A DNA stretch of 64,000 nucleotides, from NCBI GenBank assembly GCA_033584155.1, contig CP138355.1, forward strand, positions 248,001 to 312,000, given 5' to 3'. A program made the translations under genes and the position numbers. Source of the DNA: Candidatus Electrothrix scaldis. Lineage in GTDB: Bacteria > Desulfobacterota > Desulfobulbia > Desulfobulbales > Desulfobulbaceae. The notes beneath the pieces were generated by a model that was not told the DNA's origin, did no database searches, and saw nothing but the letters and a program-made list of their open reading frames with translations. Shown piece after piece: positions 43,845 through 52,680 of the stretch (positions within the stretch are counted from its first letter, which is position 1; each line of letters starts with the position of its first letter).

Positions 43845-45227
43845 TTATGCAAGCAACTGCACACACCGCCCAAACTCCTCCCCCCGCTGCTCATAACTCC
43901 TGAACATATCAAAACTGGCGCAGGCCGGAGCCAGCAGCACCGTATCGCCTCGACTTGCAGCGGCAAAGGCCTTTGCAACCGCCTCTTCCATATGTCGGGC
44001 AAATTGATACCCGACACCGGCTTCCTCAACAACGGCGGCTAAATCCGGCGCAGACTCACCGATCAGCACGACGTGTTTGACATGCTGACGAAATACCGGC
44101 ACCAAGGCATCAAAATCGCCCCCTTTATTCCTTCCCCCGGCAATCAGGATGACCTCTTTTTCAGCACCCATCCCAAAGCCTGCTAAGGCCGCAACCACGG
44201 CCCCCACATTGGTCGCCTTAGAATCGTTAACAAAACGAACGCCGTTTATCTCACCTACAGGAGTCATCCTATGCTGGGGCGGTTGAAAATCGGTCAGTCC
44301 GGCCTTAATATCCTGCTCGTTGCAGCCAAAGGCCCGTATTGCAAGGATAGCTGCAGCGGCATTGTACAGATTCACCCTGGAATGCAGCCGCGTCTCTGCA
44401 AGCTCGTACAACTCGCCCTCACCTTCCGAACTAAATTCGGGCTCTAGGTGAACGACGGTTCCCTTCACCCTTGCGCGACAACCGGGCTGGGTACCAAAGC
44501 TATATAATTTCTCACCAGCCGTGGGTGGTGCTGCCGCAAGCAGCACATCGTCCGTGCCAATAATCGCTGTATCGCCCCTGCCTTGACAGGCAAAGAGCTG
44601 CATCTTCGCGGCAACGTACTCCTCAAAACTGCCGTGGCGGTCAATATGATCCGGGGAAAGATTAAGGAGCAGACCGATATTAGGCCGAAAATCGCCAGCC
44701 GCTTCCAGCTGAAAACTGGACAACTCCAGCACCACGACCTCAGCGTCTCCCGGCTCCAGAAGGTACTCCAGGATCGGGGTGCCGATATTACCGCCCACAA
44801 AGACCTTTTTGCCGCAAGTCCGCAAGAGATGACCAATCAGGCTGGTCACGGTGGTCTTGCCGTTGGACCCGGTCACGGCAATCACCGGCACCTGGATACG
44901 TCCGGCAGCCAAGGCCAGTTCTCCAAGTACCGGCACGCCCCGCGTCCGGGCCGCTGTTAAGATCGGCAAATCTGCAGGCACCCCAGGACTGGGCACGATC
45001 AGATCCGCATCAGCAAAAAAGGCAGCTGTATGGCCTCCTGTCTCCAGCCCTGTGCCTGGATCTACATTGCATTGCTCCAGCATAGCCCGCTCTTCCTCCG
45101 GGATCTGCTCCCGAAACTCAGAAACCATAACCTCCAGCCCCTGCTGGTGCAGATAGCGTACTGCTGCCAACCCGGATTTCCCCAGACCAACCACTACGGA
45201 CTTCATGCCCGCCTTTAATTCAATCAT
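43845..45227 (-). CDS. murD: UDP-N-acetylmuramoylalanine--D-glutamate ligase
   Basis: The protein reads MIELKAGMKSVVVGLGKSGL, then the ATP loop AVTGSNGKTTVTSLI, NIGTPILEYL, LNLSPDHIDRHGS and NDSKATNVGAV, the standard MurD set. It adds D-Glu to UDP-MurNAc-L-Ala. The start is ATG 45227, as in other MurDs; the reading to 45281 overlaps the antiporter's 3' end. It lies 31 bases after the antiporter gene. Confidence 0.96.
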   Translation of the reverse strand: MIELKAGMKSVVVGLGKSGLAAVRYLHQQGLEVMVSEFREQIPEEERAMLEQCNVDPGTGLETGGHTAAFFADADLIVPSPGVPADLPILTAARTRGVPVLGELALAAGRIQVPVIAVTGSNGKTTVTSLIGHLLRTCGKKVFVGGNIGTPILEYLLEPGDAEVVVLELSSFQLEAAGDFRPNIGLLLNLSPDHIDRHGSFEEYVAAKMQLFACQGRGDTAIIGTDDVLLAAAPPTAGEKLYSFGTQPGCRARVKGTVVHLEPEFSSEGEGELYELAETRLHSRVNLYNAAAAILAIRAFGCNEQDIKAGLTDFQPPQHRMTPVGEINGVRFVNDSKATNVGAVVAALAGFGMGAEKEVILIAGGRNKGGDFDALVPVFRQHVKHVVLIGESAPDLAAVVEEAGVGYQFARHMEEAVAKAFAAASRGDTVLLAPACASFDMFRSYEQRGEEFGRCVQLLA

Positions 45228-45258
45228 AATTGAGTAACCGAGATAATCTCTCTTACAT

Positions 45259-47109
45259 TCAAGATACAATCTGCCCCGCATCCGAACCCTGGATCGGCAC
45301 CAAACTCTGCGACGTCTGTTGGATAATACTGATCAGCACATCCCCGGCAACCGGGTCTACCGGACTGTCAATAGTGCAAACCTCTATCGAACGATTCGGC
45401 TTGAGAACAAACAACACGATTGCTGTATCACCGTACTCGGCCCTGAAAGCCTGATAATCAAACTCCTTGGTCAACTCAGTCCGTTTGATTTTCGGATCAC
45501 TGCCAAAAGCATCATTGAGCCGAAAATACCCCAGCCCCTCGCCAAAGAGCAGACGACCATGCTGCTCCTGCGGAATTGCTTCATGTCGGCTATCCTCTTC
45601 CACAAAAGGAAAGGACAATTGATAGACCTCCTGCCGACCAAAATCTTCCAGAAAATGGGAACAGGTCAAGGCATTGACCGCATCATTGGCTGTCATGGCA
45701 AGCATACGGCCCAAGCCGCCGTAATCAATTTCCTCCCGGGTCTTTTTCGCCAAAGCATTTCCATAGATAGCAGGCATACCCGCCATCCGGGAAAGGGCGA
45801 CATTCTCCCGATCAGTGTCGATCAGCACAACAGAGAAACCTTCATTCATGATAGCCTGAGCCATTGCCCTTGCCCCCTTATGGGCACCAACAAAAAGAAT
45901 CCCCTGTGGATTGGCCCGCGACAGACCGAACTTTCGTGACAGCGGTACCGCAGAAAGACCGTAAATCAGCACGGTGGCAAAAACCATCAGAAAGGTAACA
46001 GGAACAAGCTCAAGCGCCTCTGGATACCCTTTATCCGCCAGCTCCAGCGCAAACACAGAGGCCACTGCCGCAGCCACAATACCGCGTGGGGCCATCCAGG
46101 CCATAAACACCCGTTCCCGGCAAGGCAAAAACGAACCAGCTGTGCCCGCCAGAATAGAAAGCGGACGCACTACCAGAATCATAAACGCGACAAAAAGAAA
46201 GCTCTCCCAACCAAGCCCTCTGATATCCTCCGGCTGGAGACGAGCCGCAAGAACCACAAAAAGACAGGAAATCAGTAAGGTTGTCAAGGTTTCCTTAAAC
46301 TCGATAACATGCCGGATGGAAACCCAGTTCTGATTAGCAAGGGTGATCCCCATGACGGTCACCGCTAACAAACCAGCCTCATCCTGAACAACATTGGCTG
46401 CGGCAAAGGAGGCAAACATCAGCATCAGAGAGACGGGGTTATGCAAGGCATCAGGCAACCAAAATTTCCGGAGCACCAAGATCAGCACCGCAGCGGCAAT
46501 AAAACCGAAAGACACACCCACCACAAATGTGACTCCGAAATCGATGAGTGCCTCTTCAAGGCCATCACGTAGCCTGCTGTGCCGCACTACCGTGAAGACC
46601 AGGACCGCCAGGGTTGCACCCAGAGGGTCAACAACAATGCCCTCCCATTTCAGGAGCGAGCTGACGCGACCACGGAGCCGAAGATGCCGCAGCATAGGCC
46701 CGATAACTGTCGGACCGGTCACGACAAGGATTGCCGCTAACAGAGCCGCGACCGGCCAGGGAAAACCGATAATATAATGGGCTGCAACCGTACCCAGCAC
46801 TAAGGATATCAGCACCGCAAGGGTCAATATCTGGAATAAAACGCCCTGGATTTTCTGCTTACGCAGCTCCCGAAAACGCAGATTCATACCGCCTTCGTAG
46901 AGTATCACCGCAACTGCAAGAGAAACCATAGGAAAGAGCAAATCCCCGAAGAGCTGGTCAGGATGGAGCAGACCGAACCCAGGCCCGACAAGCAGGCCAG
47001 CAACCAGCAGGAAAAGGATAGATGGCAGGTGCAGCTTCCATGCTGTCCACTGGGCCATGATACCCAGGATAAAAATTCCGGTAAGTTGTATGAGTATATC
47101 GTGCGACAA
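45259..47109 (-). CDS. Sodium/proton antiporter of the CPA1 type with a C-terminal TrkA-N domain
   Basis: From TTG 47109, behind a GAGGT Shine-Dalgarno 5 bases away, the protein has about 617 residues. Twelve or so membrane segments follow ILIQLTGIFILGIMAQW, including VILYEGGMNLRFREL and GPTVIGPMLRHLRLRGR with the conserved Asp/Glu/Pro transport residues. After about residue 400 comes a TrkA-N-like domain (GILFVGAHKGARAMAQAIMN, VVLIDTDRENVALSRMAGMP, YGNA) that would bind NAD(H). It should exchange sodium or potassium for protons and be gated by nucleotide. The frame upstream to 47262 enters IS sequence and is not part of the gene. Confidence 0.8.
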   Translation of the reverse strand: MSHDILIQLTGIFILGIMAQWTAWKLHLPSILFLLVAGLLVGPGFGLLHPDQLFGDLLFPMVSLAVAVILYEGGMNLRFRELRKQKIQGVLFQILTLAVLISLVLGTVAAHYIIGFPWPVAALLAAILVVTGPTVIGPMLRHLRLRGRVSSLLKWEGIVVDPLGATLAVLVFTVVRHSRLRDGLEEALIDFGVTFVVGVSFGFIAAAVLILVLRKFWLPDALHNPVSLMLMFASFAAANVVQDEAGLLAVTVMGITLANQNWVSIRHVIEFKETLTTLLISCLFVVLAARLQPEDIRGLGWESFLFVAFMILVVRPLSILAGTAGSFLPCRERVFMAWMAPRGIVAAAVASVFALELADKGYPEALELVPVTFLMVFATVLIYGLSAVPLSRKFGLSRANPQGILFVGAHKGARAMAQAIMNEGFSVVLIDTDRENVALSRMAGMPAIYGNALAKKTREEIDYGGLGRMLAMTANDAVNALTCSHFLEDFGRQEVYQLSFPFVEEDSRHEAIPQEQHGRLLFGEGLGYFRLNDAFGSDPKIKRTELTKEFDYQAFRAEYGDTAIVLFVLKPNRSIEVCTIDSPVDPVAGDVLISIIQQTSQSLVPIQGSDAGQIVS

Positions 47110-47210
47110 AATTGACCTCAGATTGTACCAAGAATTTGTACATCTGGCAGGTTCTCTACAACCTCCAGATATGTTTTCGAAGCTTCGAGCACCTGCACAA
47201 TACAGTGTAA

Positions 47211-48761
47211 CTCGACTATCAAGTTTTTTGAGCCTTTTTCGGGTTTCGTCTAACAATGGCAAGCTCTGTAGGATAATGAAGGCGTTGCCTCCAGTCTTCC
47301 GAGATCCCGCCCACTCATATGTTTGCTAGAAGGAACAAGCTGAAAAAACTCTTTGACTTTTTTGCCTAACTTTTCAAGCTGTTTTCCGGCATTGTCCTGC
47401 TGAAGCAGAAACTGGATAAATTCAAGCAATCCTTCCATTTGAGTTCTTCGTCGTAGGCTGCCTACGGTAAACGCAGGCAGTTTGTTATCTATGCGGGCTA
47501 CTTGCTCTGGATGAAGAAGGAGGCAGTGGTCGAACAGTAGACTCAGAATCAGGCTTCGGCTTGATCCCTTCTCGTCAAACTGTCGGGCCTCCTGCCCCCA
47601 ACCCTCGTAAAGCTTCCAGTCCTCAAAGAAAACCTCCACAAGCCATCTCAAGGTATAGGCGCGAATAATATCCTCTGTTCGCCAGCTCATATCAGTGGCA
47701 ACAAGATAACGGTAGTCTTTTTCATTTTCATATTTAACAGCAATAACAAAGCGTTTTTTACCATGCGCTTTAACATGGAGGCGAGCACTGGCCACAGTCA
47801 TTGTGATTTCTTCACCGCCCCGGACACGCACTTTACGTATTGTCCCTTTGCAGGTTACATTAAAAAAATCAGACAGATTCTTCTTTCGCCCTCGGTAATA
47901 TATAATTTGGTTGGAATGAAGCTGACTTATAACCTGGCTTGTACCGAGTATGCTGCACCCCTTATCCATGAAATCACCGGTTCCGTACAAGGCATCGGCC
48001 AGCAGGCATTGTACAGAGATTTCCGGGTGATTTTGTTTGAATTCTTTAAGCAGCTCCAGTGCCAGACTCTGTTTTGTCGGATATTCCGGATCAGGATCGG
48101 GGCTCACTGGTCTTTTCTCCTTTGGAACCCCTTTCTTGCGAAGTTTTTTATCCTCTTTCTTCCAGGCAGTTTGAACAGGATCGGGCATATAGAATTTGAA
48201 ACCAACCGGAAAAGTAATGCTGTCCGTCACCAGAAGTAAGAGAACAACAGTTTGGCCATTAACGTAACCACCTGTTTTCTTATCTTTCTGTTTGTATGCC
48301 TTATGGATCCTTTTTGTTTTTTTACAACGGGCCCGGTCCAGCTCATCCAACACAGCAATGCCTTCTTTTATATCGTATTGTCGCAAAACAAGCTTGACAC
48401 TTGCGATCAGCAGATGATCCCAGAATATTTTGCCGTGACGAAACATCCACGAAAGAGCGGCTTTTTTATATCCGCCAAAACCGGCACGTTCAAAGCTCGC
48501 CCAGTTTATAGAGTTCATCATCAATATGCCGAAGATACAAAATGATAGCCATTTTCTCTGAATACGGGAAAGTCCGGCTTCAGGGTCATGTTTTTTCAAA
48601 CTGCTGTCAAGCTCATCGACAAATGTTTTAATAAATGCAGGGGAATCGTGAAGTATGATAAGGCAATGTCATGTAAAAAGTTAATGGGATAAATGAAGAA
48701 ATCCATCAACTATAACAGTTCATGCCCAACGTTGCCTAACTTTAAAAACTTGATAGTCGAG
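47211..48761 (-). mobile_element. IS element with perfect ends and 5-bp target duplication
   Basis: The ends are inverted copies of CTCGACTATCAAGTTTTT (47211 onward and 48761 downward). TGTAA flanks both sides (47206-47210 and 48762-48766), a clean 5-base target-site duplication. The 1551-bp element carries one transposase gene. It has split a transglutaminase gene. Exact ends and duplication suggest recent insertion. Confidence 0.9.
47250..48599 (-). CDS. DDE transposase, IS4/IS701-like
   Basis: The 449-residue protein is basic, with DELDRARCKKTKR and LLADALYGTGDF carrying the first two acidic residues. The YTLRWLVEVFFEDWK motif is the YREK-type region with the third Glu. It catalyses cut-and-paste movement of the IS. 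The start is TTG 48599 or a nearby non-ATG codon; an in-frame stop lies roughly 80 bases upstream, so the N-terminus may be slightly longer. The reading frame is intact. The family placement within IS4/IS701 is by motif only. Confidence 0.82.
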   Translation of the reverse strand: MKKHDPEAGLSRIQRKWLSFCIFGILMMNSINWASFERAGFGGYKKAALSWMFRHGKIFWDHLLIASVKLVLRQYDIKEGIAVLDELDRARCKKTKRIHKAYKQKDKKTGGYVNGQTVVLLLLVTDSITFPVGFKFYMPDPVQTAWKKEDKKLRKKGVPKEKRPVSPDPDPEYPTKQSLALELLKEFKQNHPEISVQCLLADALYGTGDFMDKGCSILGTSQVISQLHSNQIIYYRGRKKNLSDFFNVTCKGTIRKVRVRGGEEITMTVASARLHVKAHGKKRFVIAVKYENEKDYRYLVATDMSWRTEDIIRAYTLRWLVEVFFEDWKLYEGWGQEARQFDEKGSSRSLILSLLFDHCLLLHPEQVARIDNKLPAFTVGSLRRRTQMEGLLEFIQFLLQQDNAGKQLEKLGKKVKEFFQLVPSSKHMSGRDLGRLEATPSLSYRACHC

Positions 48762-49302
48762 TGTAAGGGCTCATGCCATATTTCCGGCAGGTCCGCCTCT
48801 CCCTCTGTCTGGATGGGAAAGGCAAGTTGCTCCCGAGGCGGGTGAATGCTGCGGATACGCCCTCCTTATTTCCGCGAGCATCAAGACGATACCAACCATG
48901 CTCTTCAAGGAACAGAGCATTCAGACCATGCAGGCAAAAGGGTGCAACACCGTTTTTGACTGTCAGACGCTGATAGCACAGGCCTGCCGGGATATTATTT
49001 GCCCGCAATAAGGCCGCGAGCAGATGACTCTTGGCATAGCAAAATCCGGTTCCATGCAACAGAACATCAGAGGCCTTGCAGGTCACAGGATTCAGCTGAA
49101 AGTCTGAGCTATGCTTTATCTGGTCCCGGACAAACTCAAAGCAGTTCAGGGCAATAGCCTCTTGAGAATCTAACCCTGCGGCCAGCTCTTCGGCCTTCTC
49201 TCTGACAGATGAAGTGTGCCAATCAATATACTCAGAGGATTCAAGATATCGTTTCATTGTGCTCAATGCGCTAAAGAAAGACTTACCGTGCCCTCGCTTA
49301 AC

Positions 49303-50118
49303 TTAGCCCAGAGCCACATCAAGAATCATCATGACCGTAAAACCAAGCATTGTCATCATAGTAACTAAGTCGATATTCTCATTAACTCGCTGCGACTCAG
49401 GAATGAGTTCTTCGACAACAACAAAGATCATTGATCCTGCGGCAAAACAGAGGGCATAGGGCAGGATATGTTGCATTTTGAGAACAAAATAGGCCCCGAT
49501 AACTCCGGCAATAGGCTCCACCATTCCAGATGCCTGCCCCAGCATAAAACTTTTGCCCCGACTCATCCCCTCACGCCGCAAAGGCATTGCCACGGCTGTT
49601 CCTTCTGGAATATTTTGAATCCCGATACCAAGGGCCAGTGCCAACGCCCCACCAATGGTCGCAGAAGGAAGATCCGCTGCAACAGCACCAAAGGCAACAC
49701 CAACAGCAAGGCCTTCAGGAAAATTATGAAAGGTTATGGCAAGCACCAAGAGGGTACTCCGTTGCCATGACGTTTTGACCCCTTCCCTTTTATCCATGCT
49801 GAGACCTGGATGGAGATGGGGAAGAAACTTATCAATCACGCGCATGAAAACGCCGCCACCCAAAAAACCGATGGTCGCTGTTAACCAGGAAATCTGCCCC
49901 ATCTGCTCGGCCATATCAATTCCAGGTGCAAGCAGAGACCAAAAACTCGCAGCAATCATAACTCCGGCGGCAGAACCAAGCAGAGAATCCATTAATTTGT
50001 GATTCACTTTCTTGGTGAAAAAAACAAGGGTTGCACCGAGGGCCGTCATTGCCCAGGTGAAAAGCGTTGCAAGCAAGGCCTGGGTTACAGGGCTATACTG
50101 CTGAATAAATTCAATCAT
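49303..50118 (-). CDS. ZIP-family metal transporter (ZupT/GufA-like)
   Basis: The 271-residue membrane protein has eight predicted spans. HNFPEGLAVGVAFGA (span 4) and QNIPEGTAVAMPLRREG (span 5) form the metal-binding pair of ZIP transporters. VEELIPES and GMVEPIAGVIGAY are further family marks. It probably brings zinc or another divalent metal into the cytoplasm. It lies 62 bases after the acidic repeat gene. Confidence 0.85.
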   Translation of the reverse strand: MIEFIQQYSPVTQALLATLFTWAMTALGATLVFFTKKVNHKLMDSLLGSAAGVMIAASFWSLLAPGIDMAEQMGQISWLTATIGFLGGGVFMRVIDKFLPHLHPGLSMDKREGVKTSWQRSTLLVLAITFHNFPEGLAVGVAFGAVAADLPSATIGGALALALGIGIQNIPEGTAVAMPLRREGMSRGKSFMLGQASGMVEPIAGVIGAYFVLKMQHILPYALCFAAGSMIFVVVEELIPESQRVNENIDLVTMMTMLGFTVMMILDVALG

Positions 50119-50180
50119 GACCGTCTTATCCTTTCATACGATTTATTGCAAGGAGATGGTGAGAGATATTCATCCAAGAA

Positions 50181-50999
50181 CTACTCACCCGCAGCAGCGC
50201 CTTCGGGCTCCACTTCTTCCGTATCTTCTGGCACATCAGGAGCTTCTTCATCCACTATAGACTCTTCCTGCTCAACCTCTTCTTGCCCAGTGCTAACCTC
50301 ATCATTCACGGCAGAATCTTCCTGTTCTACATCCTCTTGCTCTGCGGTAACTTCCTCGTCGACAACAGGCCCTTCCTGTTCTACCGACTCTTGCTCAGCA
50401 CCCATTTCTTCATTCACGACAGAGTCTTCCTGTTCTGCATCCTCCTGCTCAGTACTCATTTCTTCATCATCTATGGCAGAATCCTCTTGATCTACAGCCT
50501 CTTGCTCCGCAGTAGTTTCTTCATTCACAGCAGGAGTACTCTCATCTATATTCTCTTGATCCGCACCAACGTTCTCATTTCCACCAGGATCGTTCTGGTC
50601 TATGAACTCTTGTGTCACGGCGACGTCTTGATTCACAGTAGGACTGTTCTGTTGTCCAGCGGGGTTTATCTTTTTTTCAGCTCGTTTCATTTTGCGATAC
50701 AAGCTGAACCGACCATAAACAAAGTCATAGAGCTCTGATTTATCCTCAAGATACTTAAACCCTTTTTCAGCAACCACCCCACTTTTCTTCCAGTCTCCCT
50801 GAGCATAGTAAAAATCACTCATGATCAGATATCTATGAAAATAGGCATCAACTGAGGCATAGCAAATCGCTATAAGCGCTACAGCGAGGAACACCTTCTT
50901 ATTTTTGCTGCCTTTGGGGGCCTTGATAAAAAGAATGAAAAAGAGAGGGACAAAGAGGAAAAACTGCACAAGGAAAACAATCAAATGAGTTATAGACAT
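50181..50999 (-). CDS. Membrane-anchored protein with an acidic 18-residue repeat domain
   Basis: The 272-residue protein has two membrane segments (LIVFLVQFFLFVPLFFILF, VFLAVALIAICYASVDAYF). A short helical part follows (DWKKSGVVAEKGFKYLEDKS), then eight tandem 18-residue repeats (residues about 121-265), each like VVDEEVTAEQEDVEQEDS and rich in Glu, Gln and Asp. The repeats may form an extended, highly negative domain that could bind cations or wall components. I do not recognise the family. The DNA repeat makes the length prone to change between strains. Confidence 0.6.
   Translation of the reverse strand: MSITHLIVFLVQFFLFVPLFFILFIKAPKGSKNKKVFLAVALIAICYASVDAYFHRYLIMSDFYYAQGDWKKSGVVAEKGFKYLEDKSELYDFVYGRFSLYRKMKRAEKKINPAGQQNSPTVNQDVAVTQEFIDQNDPGGNENVGADQENIDESTPAVNEETTAEQEAVDQEDSAIDDEEMSTEQEDAEQEDSVVNEEMGAEQESVEQEGPVVDEEVTAEQEDVEQEDSAVNDEVSTGQEEVEQEESIVDEEAPDVPEDTEEVEPEGAAAGE
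50205..50639 (-). repeat. Eight imperfect 54-base coding repeats
   Basis: Each unit encodes an 18-residue block; one has 19 residues. The units begin near residues 121, 139, 157, 175, 194, 212, 230 and 248 of the acidic repeat protein. Divergence grows toward the ends, as expected from unequal exchange. Confidence 0.75.
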
Positions 51000-51083
51000 T
51001 TCTTCTTACCTCAAAAATTAAATTATTATCTCTCAAGATGGCGTAGGGTAACCTATCAACACCACGGAGATAGTTACATCCAC

Positions 51084-51425
51084 TTACGCTTTTTTCACAA
51101 ACTCTGATTTGAGCTTCATCGCGCCTATTCCCGGAATCTTACAATCAATATCATGGTCACCGTCGACCAGGCGGATATTCTTCACCTTGGTTCCAACCTT
51201 TACGACAGAGGAGGAGCCTTTCACTTTGAGGTCTTTTATCACCACGACTGCATCACCATCGCTCAGAGGGGTGCCATTGGCATCCTTTACTGCGGCTTCG
51301 TTTTCTTCTCCCCTTTCTGCGGCGTTGAGCACCCATTCGTGGCCGCATTCCGGGCAGACCAGCATTGCTCCGTCTTCATAGGTATATTGGGAGTTGCATT
51401 TGGGACAAGGGGGGAGTTGACTCAT
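51084..51425 (-). CDS. yjdM: Zinc-ribbon PhnA/YjdM-type protein
   Basis: The 113-residue protein has an N-terminal zinc ribbon ([25 protein letters not shown], two CxxC pairs) and a C-terminal beta domain with [20 protein letters not shown] and [20 protein letters not shown]. It matches YjdM/PhnA, whose activity is unclear despite the old phosphonate name. No phosphonate genes are nearby, so that link is not supported here. It ends 85 bases before the acidic repeat gene. Confidence 0.9.
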   Translation of the reverse strand: MSQLPPCPKCNSQYTYEDGAMLVCPECGHEWVLNAAERGEENEAAVKDANGTPLSDGDAVVVIKDLKVKGSSSVVKVGTKVKNIRLVDGDHDIDCKIPGIGAMKLKSEFVKKA

Positions 51426-51497
51426 AGGTATGTCTCTTTTTTATTGCTTAACAAGTAGTAATGAATTTTCTCTGCTATAAACCGAAATGAAATCTAA

Positions 51498-52061
51498 TTA
51501 ACCTTTTAAAATCATTTCAAACTTCTCTGTATCAGGGTTAGCGTTTCCTGGCATACGACTATATTTCCCATCACTCCTTAACGTAAATACATCACCAGAA
51601 GGCTCATAAAGAAGCCACTGTTCGGCATCTTTCTCATACGCTTCCGAGTTAGGAAGAGTTTCTAACCTGCCTCCCAAATCAAATTCAAATCGGCATGAAT
51701 AATCAGGATTAATAGTCACTTGAACCAATGCTTGTCCATCGAGTTCAGAGATGGCCTTCTTGATTTTTTTCCCTTTGGACTCGCTGTTGGCAATGACCTT
51801 CCCCCAGGATAGTATCTGCCAATCACAAAGATATACCCATAGATGCCATTCACCATATATACTCACCGTACGTTTTGCCAAAAACTCCCTCACCTTCATC
51901 GGAGTTTGCACAGAAACATACTTCGGTTCACGAATATGCAGATGTGGCGCACCAAATTCAAACGTCAAGAACGAGCCATGCCCTCTCCGAACATGCCAAC
52001 TTGGCTTCCCATATAGCGGTCCGAATACATCTTTGAGAATTGATCGTTGTGTAGTTTGCAT
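51498..52061 (-). CDS. Hypothetical protein, 187 residues
   Basis: The protein is soluble and beta-rich. Marked stretches are SWHVRRGHGSFLTFEFGAP, HLHIREPKYVSV, GEWHLWVYLCDWQILSWGKV and FEFDLGGRLETLPN. The ending EPSGDVFTLRSDGKYS suggests an immunity-like or regulatory fold. I do not recognise the family. It lies between the MITE-like element and yjdM. Confidence 0.65.
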   Translation of the reverse strand: MQTTQRSILKDVFGPLYGKPSWHVRRGHGSFLTFEFGAPHLHIREPKYVSVQTPMKVREFLAKRTVSIYGEWHLWVYLCDWQILSWGKVIANSESKGKKIKKAISELDGQALVQVTINPDYSCRFEFDLGGRLETLPNSEAYEKDAEQWLLYEPSGDVFTLRSDGKYSRMPGNANPDTEKFEMILKG

Positions 52062-52090
52062 TCAACAACTATAGAATCCAGAGTTATTAA

Positions 52091-52289
52091 GAGCCTGTTT
52101 AAAAACTATTTTGATCTGATTTTCTGATATTATCCATAAGCTTCAACTGGCTGAATCTGTTAATAATAAAGAAGAAAGGGTAACTGGTTAGCGAGCTGGA
52201 AAATATGCGCCCGACAACAGGCGGCCCCTTCAACTATACGACTTTACGGAGTCGGAGGATGCCCTGCTCGGAGTTTTTAAACAGGCTCT
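52091..52289. mobile_element. MITE-like element with 18-bp terminal inverted repeats
   Basis: AGAGCCTGTTTAAAAACT (52091-52108) and its exact complement (52272-52289) bound a 199-base stretch with no open frame. The ends resemble those of IS5-type elements, so it may be a non-autonomous derivative. A target duplication is not evident. Confidence 0.65.
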
Positions 52290-52398
52290 AAATTGACCAC
52301 AATCCCATTTTTTTTTTTTGGGGGGGTAAAATTAATGGACGGCCAAACATGAGCTATGTTGTCAAGTTGCGGTTCCATCGTCAACCCTATCTTGCTAT

Positions 52399-52680
52399 CT
52401 ACTCTTTATCGTAATAATTTTGAAACGGAAAAACCCATTTTGCTGAAAGCTCAATACCATACATGTTCTTGACTTTACTACCATCCTCTCTCTTCACGTA
52501 CGAGTACCATATGGTATCCAGATCCTCATCATACCTCTCAATTTTCAATTCTTTCAGAGTAGGATCCAACATAGCTTTATGTTCAATAAATTCGTTCGGG
52601 GTTGGCAGTCGATAGCATGCAAAATAAAAAAGAATGAGAAGAAGCGAAGCAACCAAAGATGCTATCAACACCCTCCTCAT
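52399..52680 (-). CDS. Small membrane-anchored or lipoprotein-like protein coupled to mraY
   Basis: From ATG 52680, which overlaps the mraY stop as ATGA, the 93-residue protein has a hydrophobic N-terminus ([18 protein letters not shown]) that could be a lipoprotein signal ending at Cys 20 or a membrane anchor. A charged domain follows ([20 protein letters not shown]) and ends [20 protein letters not shown]. The longer frame starting at 52764 lies inside mraY and is rejected. The family is unknown, but the direct coupling to mraY argues for a wall-related job. Confidence 0.6.
   Translation of the reverse strand: MRRVLIASLVASLLLILFYFACYRLPTPNEFIEHKAMLDPTLKELKIERYDEDLDTIWYSYVKREDGSKVKNMYGIELSAKWVFPFQNYYDKE

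Larger units (their letters stand above)
47118..49257 (-). pseudogene. Transglutaminase-like cysteine protease, broken by frameshift and IS insertion
   Basis: The 5' part (49257 to about 48862) encodes GTGFCYAKSHLLAALLRANN with the catalytic Cys, HGLNALFLEEHGWYRLD with His/Asp, and LDARGNKEGVSAAFT. A one-base loss near 48858 then shifts the frame. Read past it, the sequence continues PPREQLAFPIQTEGEADLP, the usual family tail, into the IS target site. After removing the IS and one TGTAA copy it joins 47210-47118 (IVQVLEASKTYLEVVENLP) and ends at TGA 47120. The gene is thus doubly inactivated. The remaining product cannot complete the fold, although the active-site half is intact. Confidence 0.85.

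Noticed and set aside
47110-47262. N-terminal extension of the antiporter
   Set aside because: The sequence belongs to the transglutaminase remnant and the IS end; TTG 47109 with GAGGT is a better start.
50283-50738. Leu/Ser-rich frame opposite the acidic repeat gene
   Set aside because: Its repeats simply mirror the 54-base repeat on the other strand, and it lacks a start signal.
52309-52327. Long T run followed by G run as a terminator
   Set aside because: No stem precedes it; it is more likely a homopolymer or assembly artefact.
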